Assembly (NCBI RefSeq): GCF_040256645.1
Contig: NZ_CP158281.1
Span: 2,294,001 to 2,358,000 of the forward strand
Direction: 5' to 3'
Source: Brevibacterium sp. CBA3109
GTDB taxonomy: Bacteria; Actinomycetota; Actinomycetes; Actinomycetales; Brevibacteriaceae
DNA length: 64,000 bases
The position numbers were made by a program, and so were the translations under genes. The notes under the pieces are model-generated. The model ran no database searches. It had not been told where the DNA came from and saw nothing but the letters and a program-made list of their open reading frames with translations. Positions 17,757 to 25,785 of this stretch are shown here, in pieces (the first letter of the stretch is position 1; every line of letters starts with the position of its first letter).

Positions 17757-18672
17757 TGAGGTAACCACTCCTGGTCAATTGGGCGGTCACGAGGGCCATC
17801 TGCTCGTCATCTGCTGGGAGCAGCGGCATTCGCGTACCGCGGTTGTCAAGTACTCCTTGGGCCTGCAATGCGGCCTTCGCCGAGATGACTCCCGGCATGT
17901 GATTCATGAGCGCGTCGACCATGTCCCCGGTTGCCAGGGAGATTGCGCGAGCGGTGGTGAGGTCATTGTTCGCCACAGCTTGCACCATGTCCGCGAACCG
18001 CGCTGTGCAGACATGGCCCGCCACTGACACGACGCCCAGGGCGCCGAGGGCCAGCAGCGGCAGGTTGAGCGAGTCCTCGCCCGAGTAGTAGACGAGGGAG
18101 CTGCGGTTCATCACCTGCGCCGAGGCGAAGAGGTCACCCTTGGCGTCTTTGACCGCGAGGATGTTGGGGTGATCGGCCAACCCGAGGAGGGTCTCCGTTC
18201 TGATGGGCACGCCCGATCGTCCCGGGATGTCGTAGAGCATGACGGGAAGATCAGTGGAGTCTGCGGCCGCGCGCATGTGGGCGGCGATGGCCGGCTGTGT
18301 CGGCTTCGAGTAGTAGGGCGTGACGATGAGGATGCCGTCCGCACCCGCGGCTGCCGAGCGCTTGGACAGATCAATGGTGTGTGAGGTGACGTTGTTGCCG
18401 GTGCCTGCAATGATCTTCGCGCGAGTGCCGATGGCACCGCGGACGACCTTGAGCAGCTCGATCTTCTCATCGTCGGTCGTCGTCGGTGATTCGCCGGTGG
18501 TCCCGGACACGACGAGCATATTGTTGCCCAGGTCGACGAGGTGGTTCGCCACCTTCTCCACGGCAGGATAATCAATGGTTCCGTCGTCCTTGAACGGCGT
18601 CACCATCGCCGTGCCGACAGTACCGAACGCATCAATTGCAGCGGCTGCTGCGCTGTCACCGAGAATCGCCAT
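17749..18672 (-). CDS. dapA: 4-hydroxy-tetrahydrodipicolinate synthase
   Basis: Condenses pyruvate with aspartate semialdehyde at the branch to lysine and diaminopimelate. 307 residues from the ATG at 18672. Motifs: GTAMVTPFKDDGTIDYPA, VVSGTTGESPTTTDDEK, the catalytic Tyr in PVMLYDIPGRSGVPI and the Schiff-base Lys in ILAVKDAKGDL. An upstream in-frame start at 18747 would add 25 Arg/Ala-rich residues without family support. No ribosome site precedes the ATG at 18672, but a TATCCT box six bases upstream could give a leaderless transcript. The start of rnj overlaps its end. Confidence 0.93.
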   Translation of the reverse strand: MAILGDSAAAAAIDAFGTVGTAMVTPFKDDGTIDYPAVEKVANHLVDLGNNMLVVSGTTGESPTTTDDEKIELLKVVRGAIGTRAKIIAGTGNNVTSHTIDLSKRSAAAGADGILIVTPYYSKPTQPAIAAHMRAAADSTDLPVMLYDIPGRSGVPIRTETLLGLADHPNILAVKDAKGDLFASAQVMNRSSLVYYSGEDSLNLPLLALGALGVVSVAGHVCTARFADMVQAVANNDLTTARAISLATGDMVDALMNHMPGVISAKAALQAQGVLDNRGTRMPLLPADDEQMALVTAQLTRSGYLSE

Positions 18673-18678
18673 ACGAAA

Positions 18679-18684
18679 AGGATA
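18679..18684 (-). promoter_or_regulatory. Possible -10 box for a leaderless dapA transcript
   Basis: On the minus strand TATCCT is followed by six bases and then the dapA ATG, the geometry of leaderless promoters that are common in Actinobacteria. No clear -35 element or ribosome site is seen. Tentative. Confidence 0.35.
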
Positions 18685-18838
18685 CCGCGCAGAGCCAACG
18701 ACTGCGGCAGCGGCCGTCCGCGCGCCACGGGTGCGTTTTGCCATCACCGCCTGCCACCCGTCGCTGCATGCCGCTCATCGGCGGGTTGCGAGGCGTTCAT
18801 CTGGGGTGATCCTTGGCGTTGAGGCCACGAGAGACAGA

Positions 18839-19516
18839 TCACACGGACCGGAACCTGGCCTCTGCCTTGCCTGCGGCGATGTCGGCGGCGTGGCCTGCGG
18901 CGATGTCAGCGACACCCAGCAGACTCCCAGCGGTGAGCTCAAGGGAGGCAGCGATCCGATCGGACGTGGTGGAACTGCGACCGGTGGCCGCCGCAAGGTC
19001 GAAGCCGTCGATCGCTGCGATGAGGGTGTCGACGATGAGATCCACATCGGCATGCGGTAAGAAGCTACCGTCGTCGATGCCGATCTCGATGAGCGCCCGG
19101 AAGTGGGCGCTCCATGTGTCGAAGACTGCCTCGACCGACTCCGCCAGATAGTCATTGCGCGACGAGGCGGCGACGAGTTCGATCCATACCTGTGAGCGTC
19201 GTTGCAGGTCACCGATCATCGGGACGGCCCGCAGACTTGACTGCAGCCTCTCCCACGCTGTCCCCTGCTCCTGAGTCAGACCCGCGATAGCTTCGACCAC
19301 CGAGCTGGTGTGGGCTGAGAACGCGCGGACGAGCAGATCCTCACGCGAGCCGAAATAGTACTGCACTGTGCCCACGGAGAATCCCGCCGCCTCGGCGATG
19401 TCCCTCATCCGCACTGCTTCCGGGCCGCGCTTCGCGATCTGGTCAAGGGCGGATTCGAGGATGATCCCGCGCCTGGCCGCGACCTCGACCGCGGAATACT
19501 GGGGACGCGGGCTCAC
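18839..19516 (-). CDS. TetR/AcrR family regulator of the adjacent oxidoreductase
   Basis: 225-residue transcriptional repressor. The N-terminal TetR domain is clear: ILESALDQIAKRGPEAVRMRDIAEAAGFS, with recognition helix region VGTVQYYFGSREDLLVRAF. The C-terminal ligand domain resembles the BetI-like C-terminal domain (TetR_C_6) with LIAAIDGFDLAA near the end. Start GTG at 19516 with AAGGGTGG upstream; the open frame to 19783 runs inside the oxidoreductase gene and is not coding. It is 22 bp downstream of the Old Yellow Enzyme-type gene on the same strand, so it is probably in the same operon and controls it, perhaps through the palindrome at 21585-21596. Confidence 0.85.
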   Translation of the reverse strand: MSPRPQYSAVEVAARRGIILESALDQIAKRGPEAVRMRDIAEAAGFSVGTVQYYFGSREDLLVRAFSAHTSSVVEAIAGLTQEQGTAWERLQSSLRAVPMIGDLQRRSQVWIELVAASSRNDYLAESVEAVFDTWSAHFRALIEIGIDDGSFLPHADVDLIVDTLIAAIDGFDLAAATGRSSTTSDRIAASLELTAGSLLGVADIAAGHAADIAAGKAEARFRSV

Positions 19517-19538
19517 GCTGCTGCCACCCTTACGTCGC

Positions 19539-21548
19539 TCAAGAGACTGCAGCCAGACTGCTTGCGGCCTGCAGGCCCTCAAAGACGGCTTCCTCCACGG
19601 TTCGCGGTGCCACGGCATCGCCGATGGTGCGAACACTGGCGGACCCGAAGTCGAGATCGGGGACCACGGATTGCGGCGCACCGGAGACGATGGTAGCGGC
19701 GACACCGTCGACCTCGTGGACGATCTCGCACAGCGTCGACTGCAGGTAGCCTGTCGTCGCGTCGACTCCGACCAGGCGGGCATCGTTGACGAAGTCGACT
19801 CCTGCCCGCAGGGCCTGGGACATGAGCAGTGTGCGTGTGTACTGCTGGATCGCGGCTCCGGCGAAGTTCGCGGCGGTCGCCAAGGTCACCGGCACCCGAG
19901 CCTCGGCCAGGCGCAGAGCGATGCCCAGGCCGATCCAATCGCCTTTCCAGTCGCTCACAAGCACACGGCCGGCAGGCAGGCTCGGCGGGGTGCGCAGATA
20001 GTCGCGGGCACCGATGACGAGTGCCTCATCGTCGACCTCGAGGTGCGGCATGCGCTGCTTCGCACCCGTCGCGACGATCACGTGATCGGGTGCCACATCG
20101 TCAAGGACCTGCTGGGTCACCGGAGTCGAGGTGCGGAGGTCGACTCCCGCGCGCCTGGCCTCGGCGCTGAGGTTCGTTGCCGCTCCCCCGAATTCAGATC
20201 GATAGGGCAGCTCCTGTGCCAGCAGCACGGCCCCGCCGAGGTGGGGCTCGCGTTCGCAGAGTACGACGTCATCACCCTGTTCGGCTGCCACTGCTGCCGC
20301 CTTGAGTCCGGCGGGCCCTCCCCCGATGACGAGCACACGACGTCGGGCCCTCACCCGTGGCCGGGGCAGGAATGTCAGCTCTCTGCCCGATTCGGGGTAC
20401 TGGATGCAGGAGATGGGCACACCCATCTGGAAGTGACCGATGCAGGCCTGGTTGCAGCCGATGCAGGCTCGGATCTCGTCCACGGCGTCGCGGTCTGCCT
20501 TGTTGGCGATCGCTGGGTCGCAGATCATCGCCCGAGTCATGATCGCCATGTCGGTACGGCCCTCGGCGATGGCTTTCTCCGCTTCGTGGGGCTGGTTGAT
20601 CCGTCCGGCGACCATCACCGGCCGGTCGGTGATCTTCTTGACCTGTTCGGACAGGCTCGCCGCGTAGGCCGGGTCGATCTGCATCGAGGGGACGATGTGC
20701 ACCGCACCCTGGAGAGTCGAGGAGTCTCCGGCCGTGATCGAGAAGTAGTCGAGGCAGTCCACACCGTCTGTGCCTTCGACACTATTGCCTGTCTTCATCT
20801 CGTCGAGGGCCGCGATGAGGTCGAGAACCTCGGTGGCGACCAGGCCGTCCTCTGTCTTCTCCTCCCCCGAGATCCTTAAGCCAACCACGATGTCTGAGCC
20901 CACTGCGGCACGGACCCCGGCGACGACCTCGGCGAGGAAGCGGCGACGATTGGCCGGGCTGCCGCCGTATTCGTCGGTGCGCGTGTTCACTCGCGGGTTG
21001 AAGAACTGGATCGGCAGGTAACCGTGGCTGGCCACGATCTCGACCCCGTCGATGCCGCTGCCGGCGATGCGCTTCGCAGCGCTCGCATACCCGGCGATGA
21101 TCTCCTTGATCATGGAGGTGCTCAGCGCCTCGGGGACCACCTTGAACCTCTCCTGCGGTTCGTCGCTGGGAGCCACGGCGCGCGGCGCCATGCCGGCCTC
21201 GCCGTCCATGACTTCACGGCCGGGATGGAAGAGCTGGGCGAAGATGGTGGCACCGTGACGGTGGACCGCCTCGGCGACGGCCCGGTATCCGGGCACCGAG
21301 GAATCATCGGTGGCCATGAGCACATGGTTGGTGTAGCGGGCGGTCTCGTGGACCCCGGAGACCTGGAGGACGATGAGTCCGCAGCCGCCTTCGGCTCGTG
21401 CCTCGTGGTAGGCGATGAGGTCATCGCCGATCATCCCGTTCTCGTCGAGGACGGTGTCGTGGCCCGAGGACACGATGCGGTTGCGAATGGACCGCCGGCC
21501 CAGTGTGATGGGCTCGAAGAGGTGGGGGAACAGTTGAGACATGATCAT
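19539..21548 (-). CDS. FadH/Old Yellow Enzyme-type NADH:flavin oxidoreductase
   Basis: 669-residue flavoprotein with two parts. An FMN TIM barrel (about 1-370) has LFEPITLGRRSIRNRIVSSG, GRINQPHEAEKAI and the substrate region VEIVASHGYLPIQFFNPRVN. A CxxCxxxC-x11-C cluster ligand set (CIGCNQACIG ... CIQYPE) binds 4Fe-4S. A C-terminal FAD/NAD(P) Rossmann part carries VLVIGGGPAGLKAAAVAAEQG. This is the layout of 2,4-dienoyl-CoA reductase and trimethylamine dehydrogenase relatives. The NRIVSSGHDT stretch recalls the FadH/OYE enzymes found with mycofactocin systems, but no mycofactocin genes are in the window. Substrate unknown. Start ATG at 21548 (another at 21542). Confidence 0.85.
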   Translation of the reverse strand: MIMSQLFPHLFEPITLGRRSIRNRIVSSGHDTVLDENGMIGDDLIAYHEARAEGGCGLIVLQVSGVHETARYTNHVLMATDDSSVPGYRAVAEAVHRHGATIFAQLFHPGREVMDGEAGMAPRAVAPSDEPQERFKVVPEALSTSMIKEIIAGYASAAKRIAGSGIDGVEIVASHGYLPIQFFNPRVNTRTDEYGGSPANRRRFLAEVVAGVRAAVGSDIVVGLRISGEEKTEDGLVATEVLDLIAALDEMKTGNSVEGTDGVDCLDYFSITAGDSSTLQGAVHIVPSMQIDPAYAASLSEQVKKITDRPVMVAGRINQPHEAEKAIAEGRTDMAIMTRAMICDPAIANKADRDAVDEIRACIGCNQACIGHFQMGVPISCIQYPESGRELTFLPRPRVRARRRVLVIGGGPAGLKAAAVAAEQGDDVVLCEREPHLGGAVLLAQELPYRSEFGGAATNLSAEARRAGVDLRTSTPVTQQVLDDVAPDHVIVATGAKQRMPHLEVDDEALVIGARDYLRTPPSLPAGRVLVSDWKGDWIGLGIALRLAEARVPVTLATAANFAGAAIQQYTRTLLMSQALRAGVDFVNDARLVGVDATTGYLQSTLCEIVHEVDGVAATIVSGAPQSVVPDLDFGSASVRTIGDAVAPRTVEEAVFEGLQAASSLAAVS

Positions 21549-21584
21549 CCTTGATCCATGCGGGTGCGGCCTGACGCATAATTC

Positions 21585-21596
21585 ATATCACGATAT
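21585..21596. promoter_or_regulatory. Palindrome in the divergent oxidoreductase/DUF418 promoter region
   Basis: ATATC-AC-GATAT, in an AT-rich patch 36 bp upstream of the oxidoreductase start and 73 bp upstream of the DUF418 start. It is a plausible operator for the co-transcribed TetR regulator at 18839-19516. The link is inferred from position only. Confidence 0.4.
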
Positions 21597-21669
21597 TATT
21601 AACAGCGGAAGGCCCCACTGCTCGGGACAGAACAACCGGGGGCGGACCCGATCATGTGAGAATCGAGGC

Positions 21670-23034
21670 ATGAGCACTCACCGCTCCCCCACCTCGGCGA
21701 CGACATCCGGCTCAACGGTCCGGCAACGCCTGAGCCCCGCCGGCCGTCTCATCGGACTCGATGCCGCGCGCGGGATCGCCCTGTTCGCAATGATGGTCAC
21801 GCACATCTTCGCGCTGTCCGACCCTGCGGGCCTCCCGACCTGGGCCGCCGTGTTCGCAGGTCGCGCCTCGGCGCTGTTCGCGGTCCTCGCCGGCTGCTCC
21901 CTTGTCCTCTCGACACGGTCGCGGATGGCAGGTTCCGGGCGTCTGCGCGATGCCGTGCCCAGCGTGCTCATCCGCGCGGGAGCGATCGTCATCATCGGCC
22001 TCTGTCTGGGGTCGGTATCGTCACTGCTGGCTGTCATCCTCGTCAACTACGAGGTCATGTTCGCGATTGCAATGCTGTTCCTGCGCCTGCGCGCTCGCAC
22101 TCTCTTCATCATCGCCGTTGTGTGGATGATCCTCAGCCCCGTGCTCTCGATGCTCATCCGCAGCGAGTTCGGGTTGGAACCGATGTACTCCTCCATGTCA
22201 TGGTTCGACCTGGCGAGCCCGCTGACCATGCTCCATGACCTGGTGCTGACCGGCTACTATCCGGTGCTGCAGTGGCTGTCCTACATCCTGCTGGGGATGG
22301 CGGTCGCGAAGATCGATATCGGCAAGCACCTCATGTCTCTCTTCGCCGCCGGACTCGGGCTGTTCCTCGTCGGCAAGGGAGTCTCCTGGCTGCTCATCAA
22401 CGTCGCCGGAGGAGGCCCTGGACTGGTCCGGGTCTCCCAGCTGTACGGAACCGATCTCAATGCGGCGCTGTTCACGGGCAGCTATGGGGTGACGCCGACG
22501 ACCTCGTGGTGGTGGCTGGCGATCGCGGGCCCGCACTCATCCACGCCCTTCGACCTGCTCGCCACGGCCGGGACCGCGCTGATGACCATCGTCACCTGCC
22601 AGTCACTGGCCATGCTCCTGGGGCGACAAACCTGGGTGTTGGCGCCGCTGACGGCTCCCGGCTCAATGCCCTTGAGCGTGTACTCGGCCCACGTCGTCCT
22701 GCTCGAAATCACTCGGCGCTGGATCGACGCCAACCCGATGCTCGGCGGTCAGGCTATGACACCGCAGACCGTCGAGTTCGGTCTGCATGCTCTCGTGTTC
22801 ATCGGGTTTGCGTTGATGTGGAAGCTGGCGATCGATGCGCACGGCCCACTTGAAGCGGGCGTCGCAGCTATCATCCGGTCCGCGTCGCCTGTTCCAGAAC
22901 CTGGGCTGGAGCCGTCAGAACCCATGCCCGGGGCCGAGGCCGGTGCCGAGTCAGAGTCAGAGTCGGAGTCGGAGTCGGAGTCGGAGTCGGAGTCGACTAG
23001 GAAGTCTGCTTCGCGCCCGCCCGATACATATTGA
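21670..23034 (+). CDS. DUF418/DUF1624 family membrane protein with a Ser-Glu repeat tail
   Basis: Polytopic membrane protein, about 454 residues. It opens with RLIGLDAARGIALFAMMVTHIF, the start signature of the heparan-alpha-glucosaminide N-acetyltransferase-like DUF1624 region, and has about ten hydrophobic segments. The C-terminal DUF418 part contains PLSVYSAHVVLLEI. The cytoplasmic or external tail after about residue 410 is Pro/Glu-rich and then consists of Glu-Ser repeats encoded by a 6-bp tandem repeat at 22948-22995. Start ATG at 21670, with CGAGG upstream. It is divergent from the oxidoreductase gene and its last 38 bp overlap, in antisense, the end of the next gene. Substrate unknown. 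Confidence 0.85.
   Translation: MSTHRSPTSATTSGSTVRQRLSPAGRLIGLDAARGIALFAMMVTHIFALSDPAGLPTWAAVFAGRASALFAVLAGCSLVLSTRSRMAGSGRLRDAVPSVLIRAGAIVIIGLCLGSVSSLLAVILVNYEVMFAIAMLFLRLRARTLFIIAVVWMILSPVLSMLIRSEFGLEPMYSSMSWFDLASPLTMLHDLVLTGYYPVLQWLSYILLGMAVAKIDIGKHLMSLFAAGLGLFLVGKGVSWLLINVAGGGPGLVRVSQLYGTDLNAALFTGSYGVTPTTSWWWLAIAGPHSSTPFDLLATAGTALMTIVTCQSLAMLLGRQTWVLAPLTAPGSMPLSVYSAHVVLLEITRRWIDANPMLGGQAMTPQTVEFGLHALVFIGFALMWKLAIDAHGPLEAGVAAIIRSASPVPEPGLEPSEPMPGAEAGAESESESESESESESESTRKSASRPPDTY
22948..22995 (+). repeat. (GAGTCR)8 hexanucleotide repeat
   Basis: Eight tandem 6-bp units, GAGTCA twice then GAGTCG six times, encoding a Glu-Ser run in the DUF418 protein tail. The unit is a multiple of three, so copy-number change would alter tail length without a frameshift. 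It ends one base from the stop of the convergent gene at 22997. Confidence 0.9.
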
Positions 23035-23455
23035 CCGACTTGCGCATCGTTGAACGGGCGCGCTTGCGGTCCCCGCACGCATCGTAGGCACAGGAGAGAC
23101 GGAACCATGAGCGCCAGTCCTCGGGTGCAGCTTCGGCCTCGGACTGGTATTGGCCGAAAGCCTCGTCAGCGGATTCCCGGATGATTCGCCCACCCGGAGT
23201 TCGCGGCAGATCATCGACGGGAAGACCGCCCTCAGACTTGAGGATGCGCGCCAACTTCTCGGTCCGTGCACCGAACATCAGCTCCACGACCAGAGTCCAG
23301 GCGCCGACGAGTGGAAGGACGAAGAGGGCGATGCCCATCAGACGGGGGACGAGATCGGGTTCACTGACCAAAATCCACGCCCGCTGTCCCATCAGGACGA
23401 AGTAGAAGACGAGCAGTATGGAGACGACGATCGCGCCGATTTTGCCTTTGGACAT
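22997..23455 (-). CDS. Small membrane protein with a TPR-like C-terminus
   Basis: 152-residue protein. Two hydrophobic helices (about residues 7-25, GAIVVSILLVFYFVL, and 40-60, MGIALFVLPLVGAWTLVV) are followed by a cytoplasmic part. That part contains AFGQYQSEAEAAPEDWRSWFRLSCAYDACGDRKRARSTMR read in sections as a single TPR-like helix pair. Its start ATG at 23455 shares one base with the dapB stop (TGATG), so it is translationally coupled to dapB. Similar small membrane proteins follow dapB in other actinobacteria. The last 38 bp overlap the convergent DUF418 gene. Function unknown. Confidence 0.8.
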   Translation of the reverse strand: MSKGKIGAIVVSILLVFYFVLMGQRAWILVSEPDLVPRLMGIALFVLPLVGAWTLVVELMFGARTEKLARILKSEGGLPVDDLPRTPGGRIIRESADEAFGQYQSEAEAAPEDWRSWFRLSCAYDACGDRKRARSTMRKSVNMYRAGAKQTS

Positions 23456-24204
23456 CAGAGGTCGAGCATGTTCTCGAGGCCGTGCACCAGACCGGTGTAG
23501 TCGGAGATCGACCGCACCGCGGTGACGATTCCCGGCATGAACGCCGAGGTGGAGTGTGAGTCCGTTCGGATCGTCAGGGCTTCGCCGCTGGAGCCGAAGT
23601 GGATCTCCTCCGAGGCCGTCATGCCCTGTTGGCGAATCGCGTGCACGTGGATACCGTCGACGACGGCGCCGCGGGCACCGTGCGGATCGATTTCGGTGGC
23701 GTCGGGAACCGGGGCCAGGCCCGCGTCATTCCGGGCAGCGGCGATCCGCTGCGCGGTGTAGTTGGCCGTTCCCGATGGCGCATCGAGCTTGCGCGGGTGG
23801 TGGATCTCGACCACCTCGGCGGAGTCGAAGTAGGGTGCAGCCAGCTCAGCGAAGCGCATCGCCAAGACTGCGCCGATCGAGAAGTTCGGGGCGATGAGCA
23901 CGGCCGTGTCCGAATGCTCGGCAAGGAGTTCTTTGAGTCCGGAGAGTTTGTCAGCATCCCAGCCGGTCGTACCGACCACGGTGTCGATGTCGTGGTCGAC
24001 GAGGAAGGCCACGTTCGTTTCGGTCGAGGCGGGAACCGTGAGTTCGACCGCAACGTCGACGTTCTTCTCGAGCAGGCTCTCCAGGGAGTCGCTGCTGCCC
24101 AGGGTCGCGACGAGTTCGAGGCCTTCGGCCTCGGTGATGGCGTCGACAGCTTGGGCGCCCATGCGGCCCTGTGCTCCGATGACGGCTACCCGAATCGCAT
24201 TCAT
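23455..24204 (-). CDS. dapB: 4-hydroxy-tetrahydrodipicolinate reductase
   Basis: Second enzyme of the diaminopimelate/lysine branch, using NAD(P)H to reduce the DapA product. 249 residues. Motifs: the Rossmann start VAVIGAQGRMGAQ, the VGTTGW segment, the catalytic EIHHPRKLDAPSGTA and the late GIHVHAIRQQGMTASEEI. Start ATG at 24204 with AAGGAG ten bases upstream; the open frame to 24351 overlaps a different gene's tail and is not used. It sits away from dapA because an oxidoreductase/TetR/DUF418 group lies between them. Confidence 0.95.
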   Translation of the reverse strand: MNAIRVAVIGAQGRMGAQAVDAITEAEGLELVATLGSSDSLESLLEKNVDVAVELTVPASTETNVAFLVDHDIDTVVGTTGWDADKLSGLKELLAEHSDTAVLIAPNFSIGAVLAMRFAELAAPYFDSAEVVEIHHPRKLDAPSGTANYTAQRIAAARNDAGLAPVPDATEIDPHGARGAVVDGIHVHAIRQQGMTASEEIHFGSSGEALTIRTDSHSTSAFMPGIVTAVRSISDYTGLVHGLENMLDL

Positions 24205-24269
24205 AACTTCGTAACTCCTTGCTCGACGATCTCCGCAAGCCAGTCTAACGACTCCCGTTGCCGCGCCCG

Positions 24270-24846
24270 TCATCCGGTGACGTGTTCGGCAGTCGTCAGA
24301 ATCGGCAGTCGAGGACCCGGGGCTCGTTGATCCCCGCTCAGTCGGGCACACGCCTCGGTGTCGAACCGGAACCCGTCGTAGAGCAGGCGTTCGCGTTCTC
24401 TGCCCTCGACTAAGAATCCGGCGCTCTTGGCAACTCCGCCCGATGCAGGATTGTTTATGCGGTATCCCAATTCGAGGCGATAGACGTCAAGCTCATCGTG
24501 GAGGTGGTCGACGAGACTGCGCAGTCCGGCTGCGGCCAGACCGTGACCGCGAACGGTCGAGTCGAGCCAATAGGAGATCCAGGCGGTCGAATGATGCGGA
24601 TCGATGGCTGTTGCCATGACGTTGCCGACGGGGACATTGCCTGCTGTTGTCGGGTCACCGCGCATGATCGCGAAAGCCACCGCCGCCCCCTCACCCTCAG
24701 CGGCACGAATCCAGTCGATCCATGTGGGCGCCAGCAAGCGAGCGATCGTCGGGAATGTTGCTGAGAAGATCTGCGTCGGCTCGGGCATAGATGTCGCTGA
24801 GAGAGTCCGCATCATCGCGGCGCCACCGTCTGAGGAATTCGGCCAT
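24270..24846 (-). pseudogene. GNAT acetyltransferase with a single-base frameshift
   Basis: RimJ/RimL-type N-acetyltransferase split over two frames. From the ATG at 24846 one frame reads MAEFLRRWRRDDADSLSDIY and continues with a family-like N-terminus (ADADLLSNIPDDRSLAGAHMD) before stopping near 24698. The neighbouring frame takes over with WIDWIRAAEGEGAAVAFAIM and continues through the acetyl-CoA-binding part (STVRGHGLAAAGLRSLVDHL) and the substrate end to 24270. The switch needs one base to be skipped at about 24720-24745. The 577-bp span is one base more than a multiple of three. The alternative reading, an intact 228-residue protein from 24956, would force the start through the 60-bp palindrome and lose the family N-terminus. 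It could be a real mutation or a sequencing error. Confidence 0.72.
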
Positions 24847-24869
24847 ATGCTCAGAGTATCGCCACTCTG

Positions 24870-24929
24870 AGCAACCTGGCGGGCGCGCAGCAACCTGGCG
24901 CCAGGTTGCTGCGCGCCCGCCAGGTTGCT
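24870..24929. repeat. 60-bp perfect palindrome
   Basis: Thirty bases (24870-24899) are followed directly by their exact reverse complement (24900-24929). Each arm has the word AGCAACCTGGC at both ends, separated by GGGCGCGC. It lies between sodA and the acetyltransferase remnant. The central 22 bp closely match the centre of the palindrome at 49229-49284. Confidence 0.95.
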
Positions 24930-24959
24930 GATTTCCTTGACCGCACGCGGGGACACGAC

Positions 24960-24996
24960 AACGGCGGCCCCGCCACTATGGGTCGGAGCCGCCGTT
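24960..24996. terminator. Hairpin downstream of sodA
   Basis: AACGGCGGC (24960-24968) pairs with GCCGCCGTT (24988-24996) across a 19-base loop, 19 bp past the sodA stop. On the plus strand it is followed by TT, on the minus strand only by a short mixed sequence. Likely sodA terminator. Confidence 0.6.
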
Positions 24997-25014
24997 TTGG
25001 GGTCTGTACGGCTA

Positions 25015-25641
25015 TCAGCCGAGCAGGAGTCCCTTGGTCTGAGTCACGGCGCGGTCGAAGCGGGCGCCTGCATCTGCCCAGTTCACGATGTTCCACCAGG
25101 CCTTGACGTAGTCAGGCTTGACGTTCTGGTAGTCGAGGTAGAAGGCATGCTCCCACATATCGAGCTGGAGAACCGGGGTTCCGCCGAGCTGGATGTCCGA
25201 CTGCTGATCCTTGAGCTGTTCGATGAAGAGGTTTCCACCGAGCTGATCGTAGACGAGCACGGCCCAGCCGGAGCCCTGGATCGTAGTGGCTGCCGTGGTG
25301 AAGTGCTCACGGAACTTATCGAAGGAGCCGAACTGGTCGTCGATGGCTGCTGCGAGCTCACCGACGGGCTTGTCTCCACCGTCTGGAGACATGTTGTTCC
25401 AGAAGATCGAGTGGTTGACGTGTCCACCGAGGTTGAACGCGAGATCGCGGGTCAGCTTCGGCACGCTGGCGAGGTTGCCGCTCTCGCGGGCTTCGGCCAG
25501 CTGTTCGACAGCAGTGTTGGCACCCTTGACGTAGGTTGCGTGGTGCTTGTCGTGGTGCAGCTCCATGATGCGAGCCGAGATGTGCGGCTCAAGTGCGGAG
25601 TAGTCGTAGGGCAGTTCCGGAAGGACGTACTGCTCAGCCAT
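25015..25641 (-). CDS. sodA: Superoxide dismutase (Mn/Fe family)
   Basis: Cytoplasmic dismutation of superoxide. 208 residues, the usual length. Metal ligands are all present: His in [19 protein letters not shown], His in [13 protein letters not shown], and Asp/His in [14 protein letters not shown]. The sequence [20 protein letters not shown] fits the Mn/Fe group; I do not assign metal choice. Start ATG at 25641 has AGGAGG six bases upstream. A likely promoter lies 57-85 bp upstream and a hairpin follows the gene. It stands between the amino-acid catabolic operon and dapB and appears to be its own transcription unit. Confidence 0.96.
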   Translation of the reverse strand: MAEQYVLPELPYDYSALEPHISARIMELHHDKHHATYVKGANTAVEQLAEARESGNLASVPKLTRDLAFNLGGHVNHSIFWNNMSPDGGDKPVGELAAAIDDQFGSFDKFREHFTTAATTIQGSGWAVLVYDQLGGNLFIEQLKDQQSDIQLGGTPVLQLDMWEHAFYLDYQNVKPDYVKAWWNIVNWADAGARFDRAVTQTKGLLLG

Positions 25642-25697
25642 GAAATTCCTCCTGAAGAGAATTGATGTCCGCCCAAGTCGGCGGCTTCATTTCGACC

Positions 25698-25726
25698 CTA
25701 TAGCAGGGTGTCATCTCGAACAACAC
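25698..25726 (-). promoter_or_regulatory. Probable sodA promoter
   Basis: Minus strand: -35-like GTGTTG (25721-25726), 17-base spacer, extended -10 TGCTATAG with hexamer CTATAG (25698-25703). It would start transcription near 25690, about 50 bases before the sodA ATG. The -35 match is weak. Confidence 0.45.
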
Positions 25727-25785
25727 GGTAATAGTGAGGACTATTCCAGATCGAGCCAGGTGACCTCAGAAAAGCCTGCGTCAGC

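Noticed and set aside
22948..22995. CRISPR or mobile element signal
   Set aside because: Simple in-frame hexanucleotide repeat without spacers.
24270..24956. Intact 228-residue acetyltransferase starting at 24956
   Set aside because: Its N-terminus reads through the 60-bp palindrome and lacks the family-like residues seen in the adjacent frame; a frameshift explains both frames.
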